From: Amycolatopsis vancoresmycina
GTDB lineage: Bacteria > Actinomycetota > Actinomycetes > Mycobacteriales > Pseudonocardiaceae
Assembly (NCBI RefSeq): GCF_000716785.1
Contig: NZ_JNYY01000020.1
Coordinates: 75,138 to 139,137, forward strand
DNA: 64,000 nt
Direction of reading: 5' to 3'
The position numbers and the translations under genes are program-made. Under the pieces are notes generated by a model. It saw only the letters and a list, made by a program, of their open reading frames with translations, was not told the DNA's origin and ran no database searches. This document shows, piece after piece, positions 34,199 through 42,458 of the stretch (its first letter is position 1; the number at the start of each line of letters is the position of its first letter).

Positions 34199-35296
34199 TC
34201 AGCCGCTCTGCTTGCGCCAGCGGATGCCCGCGTCGAGGAAGCCGTCGATGTCGCCGTCGAGCACCGCGGTCGGGTTGCCGACCTCGAACTCGGTCCGCAG
34301 GTCCTTGACCATCTGGTACGGGTGCAGCACGTAGGAGCGCATCTGGTTGCCCCAGCTCGAGCCGCCGTCCTTGAGCGCGTCCATCTCCTTGCGCTCTTCT
34401 TCCTTCTTGCGCTGCAGCAGCCGGGCCTGGAGGACCTTCATCGCGGCCGCCTTGTTCTGCAGCTGCGACTTCTCGTTCTGGCAGGAGACGACGATGTTCG
34501 TCGGGATGTGCGTGATGCGCACCGCACTGTCGGTCGTGTTGACGCTCTGGCCGCCGGGGCCCGACGAGCGGTAGACGTCGACCCGGATGTCCTTTTCCGG
34601 GATGTCGACGTGGTCGACCTCTTCGACCTCGGGCAGCACCTCGACGTGCGCGAACGACGTCTGGCGGCGGCCCTGGTTGTCGAACGGCGAGATCCGGACG
34701 AGCCGGTGGGTGCCCTGCTCGACCGAGAGGGTGCCGTAGACGTAGGGGGCGCTGACCTTGAACGTCGCCGACTTGATGCCCGCCTCTTCGGCGTAGGAGG
34801 TGTCGAAGACGTCGGTCGGGTAGCCGTGGCGCTCGGCCCAGCGCAGGTACATGCGCAGCAGCATCTCGGCGAAGTCGGCCGCGTCGACGCCGCCGGCCTC
34901 GGAGCGGATCGTGACGACGGCGTTGCGGTCGTCGTACTCGCCCGAGAGCAGGGTGCGGACCTCGAGGCCGTCGATGGCCTTGCCGAGGTCGGCGAGCTCG
35001 GTCTCGGCCTCGCCCATGCTGCCGGAGTCGCCTTCGGCCTCGGCGAGCTCGTACAGCACGCCGAGGTCGTCGAGCCGCTGGCGCAGCTCGGAGACCCGGC
35101 GCAGCTCGCCCTGCCGGTGGGACAGCTGGCTGGTGACCTTCTGGGCCGCCTCCGGGTCGTCCCAGAGGGTGGGGCTCGAGGCCTGCTGCTCCAGGTCGGC
35201 CACCTGGGCACGCAGCGCATCCAGGTCCATCACCGACTCGATCTGCGTCAGCTTGCCGGCCAGGTCCTTCAGTGCCGCGTCGAACTCATCACTCAC
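34199..35296 (-). CDS. prfB: Peptide chain release factor 2
   Basis: 365 residues from GTG at 35294-35296. The GGQ motif (SSGPGGQSVNTTDSAV) and the stop-codon recognition tripeptide SPF (ISPFDNQGRRQTSFA) identify RF2, which releases peptides at UGA and UAA. The frame is continuous, so the autoregulatory +1 frameshift known from Escherichia coli is absent, as is usual in actinobacteria. No obvious ribosome-binding site precedes the GTG. Heads the prfB-ftsE-ftsX-smpB cluster. Confidence 0.96.
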   Translation of the reverse strand: MSDEFDAALKDLAGKLTQIESVMDLDALRAQVADLEQQASSPTLWDDPEAAQKVTSQLSHRQGELRRVSELRQRLDDLGVLYELAEAEGDSGSMGEAETELADLGKAIDGLEVRTLLSGEYDDRNAVVTIRSEAGGVDAADFAEMLLRMYLRWAERHGYPTDVFDTSYAEEAGIKSATFKVSAPYVYGTLSVEQGTHRLVRISPFDNQGRRQTSFAHVEVLPEVEEVDHVDIPEKDIRVDVYRSSGPGGQSVNTTDSAVRITHIPTNIVVSCQNEKSQLQNKAAAMKVLQARLLQRKKEEERKEMDALKDGGSSWGNQMRSYVLHPYQMVKDLRTEFEVGNPTAVLDGDIDGFLDAGIRWRKQSG

Positions 35297-35359
35297 GTTT
35301 GTCAAGGTTACGGCAAAACCCACGACCGGTTGCGAGCACCGGTCGTGGGCGCGCGAACC

Positions 35360-35860
35360 TCAGGCCGCGGGGATGGCGTCGAGCAGCTTGAGCGCGGCCT
35401 TGGCCTGAGCCTGGGCGAACTCGGCGACGGCCTTTTCGTACGGCCCCTCGGCCGCCTTGGTGGCCGCCCGCGCGTCGTCGAGCTGCTGGCTGTAGCTCGA
35501 CCGGGCCGACTCGAGCAGCGTCTGGCGCTGCTTCGCCGTCAGCGACCCGGCGTGCACGAGCCGCAGGATGAGCGGGCTGCGCAGGTGGTCGGGGCCGGCC
35601 TCGGAAGTCAGCCAGGCCTTGAAGGCCTTCTTCCCGGCGGCGGTGATCAGGTACTGCTGGCTGGAGCGCGGGCCCTGCTTGCCGAGCCGGACGAGGCCTT
35701 CCTTGGACAGCGCCGGGAGCTCCCGGTACACCTGGCTGCGGGTGACGCTGAAGAAGGCACCGAACCGCTCACCGGCTCCCGCGACGAGCTGCCCGCCGGT
35801 GGCGGGACCGTCGTGGAGGAGACCGAGCAGGGCGGCGGCTGTTGCATTCAATTCGGACAC
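35360..35860 (-). CDS. PadR-family transcriptional regulator
   Basis: 166 residues. N-terminal PadR winged helix (AALLGLLHDGPATGGQLVAGAG, FFSVTRSQVYRELPALSKEGLVR with the wing QYLITAAGKKAF) and a C-terminal helical dimerisation segment rich in Ala, Glu and Lys (YSQQLDDARAATKAAEG). PadR proteins repress stress or efflux genes on ligand binding. It lies 63 bp upstream of prfB on the same strand; no target is obvious. Confidence 0.9.
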   Translation of the reverse strand: MSELNATAAALLGLLHDGPATGGQLVAGAGERFGAFFSVTRSQVYRELPALSKEGLVRLGKQGPRSSQQYLITAAGKKAFKAWLTSEAGPDHLRSPLILRLVHAGSLTAKQRQTLLESARSSYSQQLDDARAATKAAEGPYEKAVAEFAQAQAKAALKLLDAIPAA

Positions 35861-36194
35861 GCCCCCTAGATTCCCACTTATCGGCCGCTGTGTCCACAGT
35901 GGTCAGCGGATCTGTCCATTGTGGCTAGTGAGATCCCCTCGTTCGGCCCAATGCGACGCGGTCCACTGTGGACCTGAATACGCTCTGCAACCGCTCCCAG
36001 GGTTTTTTGATCCAACCAGACGCACGTTGACCGCCTCGGCAACCTCCAGGCAGGTGAGTTCGCCGGGCGGCTCTCCCCGGCTTGGCGGACCGCGGACACG
36101 CACCGCAACCGGTCCAACCCGCCGTCCACATCGTGGGATCCGCAGTTTTAGGCCCGTTCCACGGAAAAGTCGGCAGCGAAAGCAGGGTGAGCAT
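35861..36194. other. Intergenic region with palindrome copies
   Basis: No supported gene. It carries GTCCACTGTGGAC (35961-35973) and two diverged relatives at 35892-35904 and 35915-35927, probably in the promoter region of the PadR gene. Confidence 0.6.
35961..35973. repeat. Iterated palindrome GTCCACWGTGGAC (representative copy)
   Basis: Perfect 13-nt palindrome with A or T at the centre. Other exact copies in this window: 9566-9578, 17942-17954 and 31430-31442, all inside genes and in different reading frames. One-mismatch copies lie at 31566, 35892, 42512, 50116, 52555 and 59675. Its presence in both coding and non-coding DNA suggests a site kept for a genome-wide reason rather than one operator. 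Confidence 0.7.
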
Positions 36195-36238
36195 GAAAAA
36201 AGAGGCACGTTCCCGGATTTCCCGAGAACGTGCCTCTT
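36195..36238 (-). terminator. Intrinsic terminator of initiator tRNA gene 1
   Basis: Perfect 13-bp stem (36200-36212 with 36226-36238) and six T residues on the minus strand (36195-36200). It begins 3 nt after the tRNA CCA end. Confidence 0.92.
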
Positions 36239-36240
36239 GG

Positions 36241-36317
36241 TGGTAGCGGGGACAGGATTTGAACCTGCGACCTCTGGGTTATGAGCCCAGCGAGCTACCG
36301 AGCTGCTCCACCCCGCG
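36241..36317 (-). tRNA. Initiator tRNA-Met (CAU), CCA encoded
   Basis: 77 nt. Starts CGCGGGG with an unpaired first position, has the three G-C pairs of the initiator anticodon stem (CTGGGCTCATAACCCAG), T arm GGTTCAAATCC, and ends ACCA. A strong terminator follows directly. A second copy with identical body is at 38620-38693. Confidence 0.97.
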
Positions 36318-36395
36318 CCGTTGTGGTACTTGAATAGATTACACGGGGTCGCCAAGGGCCGAACACGGGGGTCTCGAAACCCGCCTGACCTGCCC

Positions 36396-36980
36396 TTACG
36401 TCCCTTCCAGCCACTGGCGAGCTCCACTGAGGACCATCGCCAGCCCGTCCTCGAACCGGGCGTCGCCGTCCCCGAGCACGGCCTCGCCGGCGGACTCGCG
36501 ATACCGCTCGTCGAACTCGCCGGGCATGGGCCGGACCGCCTGCTCCTCGATCACGTAGCCGATGACGAAGCAGTAGACGGTGAAAGTGGCCCGGCTCGCC
36601 CGCCCGACGTCGAGCCCGCCTTCGATGCTCCGGCGCAGCGGGTGCGGGCCGATGAGGCTGGTGTCGGCGAGGTACGTACCAGCGAAAACCTTTCCGCCGT
36701 CGCGATAGGCGAGCATCATCCGCCGCAGCGCGCGGGCGCTGTGCGCGACGCCTTCCCACTCCCCCAGCGACGCCGGCGGCTCGCGGTCGGCCACGGAATC
36801 CCGGTACATCTGCGTGGCCATCTCGTCGAGCAGTTCCTGCTTGTTCTTCATGTGCCAGTACAACGCGGGCGCCTTGACGCCGAGATCACCGGCGATCAGC
36901 CGCAGGGTGAGCCCGTTGAGCCCGACGTCGTTGAGCAGCTTCAGCCCGGATCGAGCAATGTCCTGCCTGGTCAGGGCCAT
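36396..36980 (-). CDS. TetR-family regulator, divergent to flavin monooxygenase
   Basis: 194 residues. Helix-turn-helix: ARSGLKLLNDVGLNGLTLRLIAGDLGVKAPALYWHMKNKQELLDE, closest in style to TetR class regulators of tetracycline resistance, with a TetR_C-like ligand domain containing HPLRRSIEGGLDVG. It faces the monooxygenase across 96 bp that hold two matching operators. Expected to repress both genes until a small molecule, perhaps an antibiotic, binds. Confidence 0.92.
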   Translation of the reverse strand: MALTRQDIARSGLKLLNDVGLNGLTLRLIAGDLGVKAPALYWHMKNKQELLDEMATQMYRDSVADREPPASLGEWEGVAHSARALRRMMLAYRDGGKVFAGTYLADTSLIGPHPLRRSIEGGLDVGRASRATFTVYCFVIGYVIEEQAVRPMPGEFDERYRESAGEAVLGDGDARFEDGLAMVLSGARQWLEGT

Positions 36981-37013
36981 GTTTTGCCGTCTCCTCGCAC
37001 CTCAGGGTTGACA

Positions 37014-37064
37014 CCTTAACGATGTTAAGGGCATCCTCGGGGCAGGTCAATTTAACGTTGTTAA
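37014..37064. promoter_or_regulatory. Paired TetR operators and divergent promoters
   Basis: Operator 1 is CCTTAACGATGTTAAGG (37014-37030), a perfect dyad; operator 2 is TTAACGTTGTTAA (37052-37064), sharing TTAAC-N3-GTTAA. For the TetR gene, TTGACC (37045-37050) and TAACAT (37022-37027), both read on the minus strand, are 17 nt apart, with operator 1 over the -10. For the monooxygenase, TTGACA (37008-37013) directly abuts operator 1. Binding would block both promoters. Confidence 0.8.
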
Positions 37065-37076
37065 GGAGCTGGGGAG

Positions 37077-38486
37077 ATGACGGAGCTGACGGCCGAGGTG
37101 GTGATCGCCGGCGCGGGCCCGACGGGCCTGATGCTGGCGAACGAGCTGGCACTGGCCGGAGTGGACACCGTGGTGCTTGAGCGGATGCACGAGCGAACGG
37201 GCCTGTCGAAGGCCCTGAACCTGCAGCCGCGCACGGCGGAAGTCCTGGATCTGCGGGGGTTGCTGGGCCGGGCGGAGGACCGCTCGTTCGCGACTGTCGC
37301 GGACGGACACTTCGCGGTGATCCCGGTGAGCTACGCGGGCTGGAACACCCGCCACCCATACCAGCTGGGTATCCCCCAGGCCGAGGTCGAAGCGGCGCTG
37401 GAGGAACGCCTGGCAGAGCAGGGCGTCAAGGTGAGGCGAGGCTACGAACTGACGACCTTCACCCAGGACGCGAACGGCGTCACGGTCACGGCAGGCGACC
37501 TGCGCATCAGGGCGCAGTACCTGGTGGGCTGCGACGGCGGTCGCAGCACGGTCCGCAAGGCCCTGAACATGCCGTTCGAGGGCATCGAAGGCCAGGGGCA
37601 CGGCGTGGCAGCAGACGTCCGGTTCACGAAAACCCCACCGGGAGCCCCCACGGAGTGGCGCTCGATGACCAACATGGTGACATCCCAAGCCCCGGGCAAG
37701 TTCATCGGCGTAATCCCCCTGGCCGAACCGAACCTCTACCGAATCAGCTTCGGAGACCGCCTGAACCGACCCCCAAACCTCCGAGCCGAGGTAACCCCCG
37801 ACGAGGTCCGCACAGCGGTCGCGGAGCGCTTCGGCCCCGAGGCCGAGATCGCCGAAATCCGCTGGGCAAGCCGCTTCTCGGACGACAGCCGCCTGGCAGC
37901 GAACTACAAGGTGGGCAGAGTCCTGCTGGCCGGCGACGCAGCCCACACCCATTTCCCCGCCGGAGGCCAGGGCCTGAACCTGGGAATCCAGGACGCAATG
38001 AACCTGGGCTGGAAACTGGCAGCCACAATCCACAACCAGGCCCCGGCCGGACTCCTGGAAACATACGAATCGGAGCGCCGCCCGGTAGCCCAACAGGTCC
38101 TGGACAACGTGGCAGCCCAAAACGCCCTGATCCCCACCAACCCCAACCAGTTGGCGCTACGAGCCCTCTTCCGAGACCTCACAGCAATCCCCGAAGTCCA
38201 GCACCACCTGTCAGGAATGGTCTCAGGCCTGAACATCAAGTACGCAACCGAAGATCCCCACCCGGCAGCAGGAACCCGCCTCCCAGACTTCCCACTGCCA
38301 CAAGGCCACGCAAGCACCTTATTCCACAAAGGAAACTGGGTCCTCCTAACAAAAACCCCCGTACCCCCACCCCACACAGCGGTACTCGTAGCACAGGTTC
38401 CAGAACTCCCCTGGCCAGACGTAGAGAAGGTCCTGGTCCGCCCAGACGGCTACGTAGCAAACACAACAGGAGTCTGGCCAAGTTAG
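37077..38486 (+). CDS. FAD-dependent aromatic monooxygenase, rifampicin monooxygenase-like
   Basis: 469 residues. Rossmann motif VVIAGAGPTGLMLANELALAG at 8-28, DG motif YLVGCDGGRSTVRKAL, and GD motif GRVLLAGDAAHTHFPAGGQGLNLGIQDAMNLGWKLA. The C-terminal domain ends VLVRPDGYVA, as in Rox/RIFMO enzymes that hydroxylate and inactivate rifamycins, and in related tetracycline-modifying enzymes. Length fits. From about 37650 the gene uses many A-ending codons (ACA, GCA, CCA, CGA), unlike its neighbours, which may point to a separate history. Substrate is inferred, not shown. Confidence 0.88.
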   Translation: MTELTAEVVIAGAGPTGLMLANELALAGVDTVVLERMHERTGLSKALNLQPRTAEVLDLRGLLGRAEDRSFATVADGHFAVIPVSYAGWNTRHPYQLGIPQAEVEAALEERLAEQGVKVRRGYELTTFTQDANGVTVTAGDLRIRAQYLVGCDGGRSTVRKALNMPFEGIEGQGHGVAADVRFTKTPPGAPTEWRSMTNMVTSQAPGKFIGVIPLAEPNLYRISFGDRLNRPPNLRAEVTPDEVRTAVAERFGPEAEIAEIRWASRFSDDSRLAANYKVGRVLLAGDAAHTHFPAGGQGLNLGIQDAMNLGWKLAATIHNQAPAGLLETYESERRPVAQQVLDNVAAQNALIPTNPNQLALRALFRDLTAIPEVQHHLSGMVSGLNIKYATEDPHPAAGTRLPDFPLPQGHASTLFHKGNWVLLTKTPVPPPHTAVLVAQVPELPWPDVEKVLVRPDGYVANTTGVWPS

Positions 38487-38519
38487 AAAAGCAACCACCC
38501 GCAGGGGGGTCCAGGGGCG

Positions 38520-38558
38520 GCGAAGCCCCCCTGGCGGGGGTCTGGGGGTTCGACCCCC
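38520..38558. repeat. Hairpin element D, copy 2
   Basis: Differs at two of 39 positions from 26125-26163. Here CCAGGGG pairs with CCCCCTGG on the left and CTGGGGG with CCCCCAG on the right. It lies between the monooxygenase stop (34 nt away) and the 3' end of initiator tRNA copy 2 (about 60 nt away), so it may serve both. Confidence 0.75.
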
Positions 38559-38619
38559 AGGACAAATGCGAAGGAGGGGCGGCGGACGCTTTCCGTCCGC
38601 ACACCCCTCCCAACCTCTG

Positions 38620-38693
38620 TAGCGGGGACAGGATTTGAACCTGCGACCTCTGGGTTATGAGCCCAGCGAGCTACCGAGCTGCTCCACCCCGCG
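38620..38693 (-). tRNA. Initiator tRNA-Met (CAU), second copy, CCA not encoded
   Basis: The 74-nt body is identical to the copy at 36244-36317, but the genome continues CAG after the discriminator A instead of CCA, so the 3' end must be added by the CCA enzyme. A promoter (TTGCAC-N18-TAAAGT) lies just upstream. Confidence 0.96.
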
Positions 38694-38704
38694 TCGTGGC
38701 ACCT

Positions 38705-38734
38705 ACTTTACGCCTGCCTTTCCGGCGGGTGCAA
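38705..38734 (-). promoter_or_regulatory. Promoter of initiator tRNA copy 2
   Basis: Minus strand: -35 TTGCAC (38729-38734), 18-nt spacer, -10 TAAAGT (38705-38710), ending 11 nt before the tRNA 5' base. Confidence 0.65.
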
Positions 38735-38760
38735 AGCAGGTGCCCTTGACGTTACCGACG

Positions 38761-41700
38761 TCACCCTCCGGGTTGGCTGCTCGACGGCGGAGCGCTGGTG
38801 CCGGGGGCTGCGGTCTTCGCGGCTTCGTAGGCGCGGGCGGCCGCGTCGAGGGCGGCGAGGGCCGCGCCCTGGTCGGCGAAGTTGCCGGATTGCTGGGCGG
38901 CCTTCAGCTTGGCGATGGCCGCTTGGATGTCGGTGACGGCCTTGTCGAGGGCCGCGTTGCCGCCGCCGTTGTTGGCGGGCGGGGTGGTGGTCGGGTTCGG
39001 GTTGGTGGACGACGGCGGTGTCGTGGTCGGCTGGCCGGCCTGGGGCGGCGTCGTGGTGGCTTCGCCGGTGCCCGCGCCGAAGACCTGGTCGAGGGCTTCC
39101 TGGAGGGTGGCGCCGTAACCGACCTTGGGTCCGTAGGAGACGAGGACGCGGGCCAGCTGCGGGTAGCTGTTCTGGTTGCGCTGCCGGATGTAGACGGGTT
39201 CGACGTAGAGGAAGCCGTCGGCGACCGGCAGGGTGATCAGGTTGCCGTAGATGGGGGTGACGTTGGGGTTGTTGAACAGCGTCCGGTCCTGGGCGACGCG
39301 GGAGTCGCTCTGGAACCGGTTCTGGACCTGGACGGGCCCGTCGACCTGGGTCGCTCCGGTGGCCGCGCTGGGTAGCTGGAGGACGCGGATCTTGCCGTAG
39401 TCGGCGGGGTCGGACGACACCGACATCCAGGACGCGAGGTACTGCCGCTGGAGGCCGGTGAGGGAGCTGGTGAGCTGGAACGTCGGTTTGGCCTGGCCCG
39501 GGGTGTCGGCGAGGACGTAGTAGCCGGGCTGGTTGGCCGCGCCGGCCGCGGCCGGGTTGGAGCCGCCTTCGGCCGTCGGGTCCTGCGGGACGCTCCAGAA
39601 CGCCTGCTGCGAGTAGAACTCCTGCGGGTTGCTGACGTGGTAGCGCGACAGCAGTTCACGCTGGATCTTGAACAGGTCCTCGGGGTAGCGGAAGTGGGCC
39701 CGCAGGTCCGGGGAGATCTCGGAGCTGGGCTTCACGAGCCCGGGGAATACCTTCTCCCAGGCGTTGAGGACCGGTTCCTTGTCGTCGATCGAGTACAGCG
39801 TCACGGTGCCGTTGAAGGCGTCGACGGTGGCCTTGACCGAGTTGCGGATGTAGTTGATGGAGCTGTTGGCCTGACGGGCGACGCCGTTGAGGGAGTCGTT
39901 GGTGGCCGCGCCGAGCTGGGTCTGCTGGGCGTACGGGAAGTTGTTGAGCGTGGTGTAGCCGTCGATGATCCACTGGATCTTGCCGTCGACGACGGCCGGG
40001 TACGGGTCGCCGTCGAGGGTCAGCCACGGCGCGACCTTGCTGACGCGGTCGCGCGGGTCGCGGTTGTACATGATCTTGGAGTTGTCGCCGATGGCGTCGG
40101 AGAACAGGATGTTCCGTTCGCCGTACTCGGCGGCGAAGGCGAGGCGGTTGAACCAGTTGTCGACGGAGACGCCGCCGGAGCCCGTGTACTTGTAGCGGTC
40201 GGTGGCGGTGTCGTATTCGCCGGGCGCGTTGCCGGAGGTGCCGCCGACGATGGCGTAGTCGGATTCCGCGGCGGACAGCTCGCCGTAGTAGATGCGGGGT
40301 TCCTTGACCTCGATGCCGGGCTGGTTCGCTCCGGTGGAGCCGGCGCCGGCCGGGTTCTGCGTGTCGCTGGTGGTGGCGATCGGGTAGCCGCCGTCGGAGT
40401 TGGCGTCCTTGACCGCGCGGTCGATGGTGTTGGCGGGCGCGACGACGAAGCCGTTGCCGTGGGTGTAGACGAGGTGCTTGTTGATCCAGCTGGTCTGGTT
40501 GCCGGTCAGGCCCTCGGTCTTGATCTCCTTGGCGGCGACGATGTAGTCCTGCGTCACGCCGCCGACGGTGTAGCGGTCGATGTCGAGCTTGGCCGGGAAG
40601 CCGTAGAAGTTCTCGCGGCCGACGCGCTGGGTGAACGTGTCGGAGAGGATGTTCGGGTCGAGCAGCCGGATGTTCGACATCGTCCCGTTGTCGGACTTGA
40701 TCTGCTCCGGGGTGGCGGAGGAGCTGCCGGAGTACGGCTGGTACTGGACGTCGGTGAGGCCGTACGCGCGGCGGGTGGCGTCCATGTTGCGCTGGATGGA
40801 CGTCGCTTCCTTCTCGTTCGCGTTCGGCTTGACCGAGAACTGGTCGAGGATGGCGGGCCACGCGACGCCGACGAGGATGCTCGACAGGATCAGCAGCACC
40901 AGGGCGATGGCCGGGAGCTGCAGGTTGCGCAGGAACGCGCCGGCGAAGAACGCGATCGCGCAGATCACCGAGATGCACAACAGGATCAGCTTGGCCGGCA
41001 GCACCGCGTTGAGGTCGGTGTAGGTCGCACCGACGAACAGCGGCATGTCGCGGTCGGACAGCAGCAGGTTGTAGCGGTCGAAGAAGTACTCGACCGCCTT
41101 CAGCAGCACGAAGAGCCCGACGGTGATGGCGAGCTGCGCGCGGGTCGGGCCGGCGAGCTGGCCGCCCTTGCCGGCCAGCCGGATGCCGCCGAAGACGTAG
41201 TGGGAGATCAGCGCGCCGAAGAAGGAGATGACGACGGTGATGAACAGCCAGCCGAGCAGCCAGTTGAAGAACGGGAGGTCGAAGGCGTAGAAGCCGACGT
41301 CGTTGCCGAACTCGGGGTCGGTCTGGCCGAACGAGGTGCCGTTGAGGAACAGCTGCACGACCTGCCAGTCGCCCTGGGCGGACAGGCCCGCGATCAGGCC
41401 GGTGAGCACCGGGATGCCGACGCCGAAGAGGCGGATGCGGGCGACGATCGCCGAGCGGTAGCGCGCCAGCGGGTCGTCGGCGCCGGAGATCGGCACGAAC
41501 ACCGGACGCGTCCGGTAGGCGATCATCAGGCTGATCGCCAGCGCGCCGCCGACGAGCAGCCCGACGGCGAAGAAGAGGATGATCCGGGTGATCACCTGGG
41601 TGGTGAACACCTCCCGCGCCCCGACCTCGCCGAACCACAGCCAGTCGACGTACGTGTCGAGGAGGCGGGCCCCGAGCAGCAGCGCCAGCACGATCACCGC

Positions 41701-41769
41701 GGCGATGATGAGGAGGATCCGGCTCCGCCGGGACAGCTTCGGCAGGCTCACCGGGGGCCGAGTCGCCAC
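38761..41769 (-). CDS. UPF0182 family large membrane protein
   Basis: 1002 residues from GTG at 41767-41769, with AGGAG 8 nt upstream. Seven hydrophobic helices in the first 300 residues (starting IAAVIVLALLLGARLLDTYVDWLWFGEVG) precede a very large extracytoplasmic domain (about 310-950) and a Pro/Thr-rich tail, then a helix rich in Ala, Lys and Gln. The family is restricted mainly to actinobacteria and cyanobacteria and its function is not established. From memory the M. tuberculosis relative lies next to the same genes as here. It ends 68 bp from initiator tRNA copy 2. Confidence 0.94.
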   Translation of the reverse strand: MATRPPVSLPKLSRRSRILLIIAAVIVLALLLGARLLDTYVDWLWFGEVGAREVFTTQVITRIILFFAVGLLVGGALAISLMIAYRTRPVFVPISGADDPLARYRSAIVARIRLFGVGIPVLTGLIAGLSAQGDWQVVQLFLNGTSFGQTDPEFGNDVGFYAFDLPFFNWLLGWLFITVVISFFGALISHYVFGGIRLAGKGGQLAGPTRAQLAITVGLFVLLKAVEYFFDRYNLLLSDRDMPLFVGATYTDLNAVLPAKLILLCISVICAIAFFAGAFLRNLQLPAIALVLLILSSILVGVAWPAILDQFSVKPNANEKEATSIQRNMDATRRAYGLTDVQYQPYSGSSSATPEQIKSDNGTMSNIRLLDPNILSDTFTQRVGRENFYGFPAKLDIDRYTVGGVTQDYIVAAKEIKTEGLTGNQTSWINKHLVYTHGNGFVVAPANTIDRAVKDANSDGGYPIATTSDTQNPAGAGSTGANQPGIEVKEPRIYYGELSAAESDYAIVGGTSGNAPGEYDTATDRYKYTGSGGVSVDNWFNRLAFAAEYGERNILFSDAIGDNSKIMYNRDPRDRVSKVAPWLTLDGDPYPAVVDGKIQWIIDGYTTLNNFPYAQQTQLGAATNDSLNGVARQANSSINYIRNSVKATVDAFNGTVTLYSIDDKEPVLNAWEKVFPGLVKPSSEISPDLRAHFRYPEDLFKIQRELLSRYHVSNPQEFYSQQAFWSVPQDPTAEGGSNPAAAGAANQPGYYVLADTPGQAKPTFQLTSSLTGLQRQYLASWMSVSSDPADYGKIRVLQLPSAATGATQVDGPVQVQNRFQSDSRVAQDRTLFNNPNVTPIYGNLITLPVADGFLYVEPVYIRQRNQNSYPQLARVLVSYGPKVGYGATLQEALDQVFGAGTGEATTTPPQAGQPTTTPPSSTNPNPTTTPPANNGGGNAALDKAVTDIQAAIAKLKAAQQSGNFADQGAALAALDAAARAYEAAKTAAPGTSAPPSSSQPGG

Positions 41770-41918
41770 GGCACACGCTCCTGTCTTCGTCAACACTTGA
41801 GCAGGGGCGCGTGCGCCCCCTGATTCCCTAACTCTACGGATGCCCGGTGAAGTTCCCGGGACCCGCCCAAACCGGACTCGCGGCGTCGCGGCACCGGCCG
41901 ACCTGACACGATGTGCGC

Positions 41919-42458
41919 ATGGCAGCGAACGAAGCGCGACAGGCCGGCGTGGCCGCGCTCGCCCGTGAAATCGAGGACTTCATGGCCGCGGGTGGCTGGG
42001 ACCAGCCGCCGCAGCTGTTCGCGCTGGTGCCGACGGCGGCGCTGCTGGACGAGCAGCCGGAGCTGGCCGGCCAGCTGGACCGGGCGAACCCGCTGACCCC
42101 GGTGGCCCAGGAGGCGCTGCCCGAAGGTGACCTGGCCGAGGCGCTGGGCCGGATCGCCTGGCCGGACCTGGTCATCGGCTGCGCGCTGGCCCAGGAGATC
42201 ATCGTGCTGCCGCCGGGCTCGGAGTCGGAGCTGCCGGACGTCGCCGAAGCGGACGCGGAGAGCCTCCGCCGCGCGGCCGCCGACCACCCGCAGCGGACGG
42301 AGGCCCGCCTGGTGGCCGCGGTCCTGCGCGACGGCGAAGGCGCCTGCGTGATGCGGCTGCGCGGGATCGGCACGGACGAATCGGTCGACGAGATCGTGGA
42401 AAGCCCCGACCTGGCCCCGAATCTGGTCGAGGCGTTGAAGGCCACGCTGCTGCCCTAG
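41919..42458 (+). CDS. PPA1309-family protein
   Basis: 179 residues from ATG at 41919. Soluble alpha/beta protein with GWDQPPQLFALVPTAALL, WPDLVIGCALAQEIIVLPP and RLVAAVLRDGEGACVMRLRG, the pattern of a conserved actinobacterial family of unknown function. Divergent from the UPF0182 gene and overlapping by 4 bp the convergent Lon-like protease gene. Confidence 0.88.
   Translation: MAANEARQAGVAALAREIEDFMAAGGWDQPPQLFALVPTAALLDEQPELAGQLDRANPLTPVAQEALPEGDLAEALGRIAWPDLVIGCALAQEIIVLPPGSESELPDVAEADAESLRRAAADHPQRTEARLVAAVLRDGEGACVMRLRGIGTDESVDEIVESPDLAPNLVEALKATLLP

Noticed and set aside
34199..35296. Programmed +1 frameshift in prfB
   Set aside because: The reading frame is continuous through the region where the frameshift occurs in other bacteria and no in-frame TGA is present.
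39637..41823. 728-codon plus-strand frame opposite the UPF0182 gene
   Set aside because: Gly/Val/Asp-rich shadow of a membrane-protein gene, with no domain and no ribosome-binding site.
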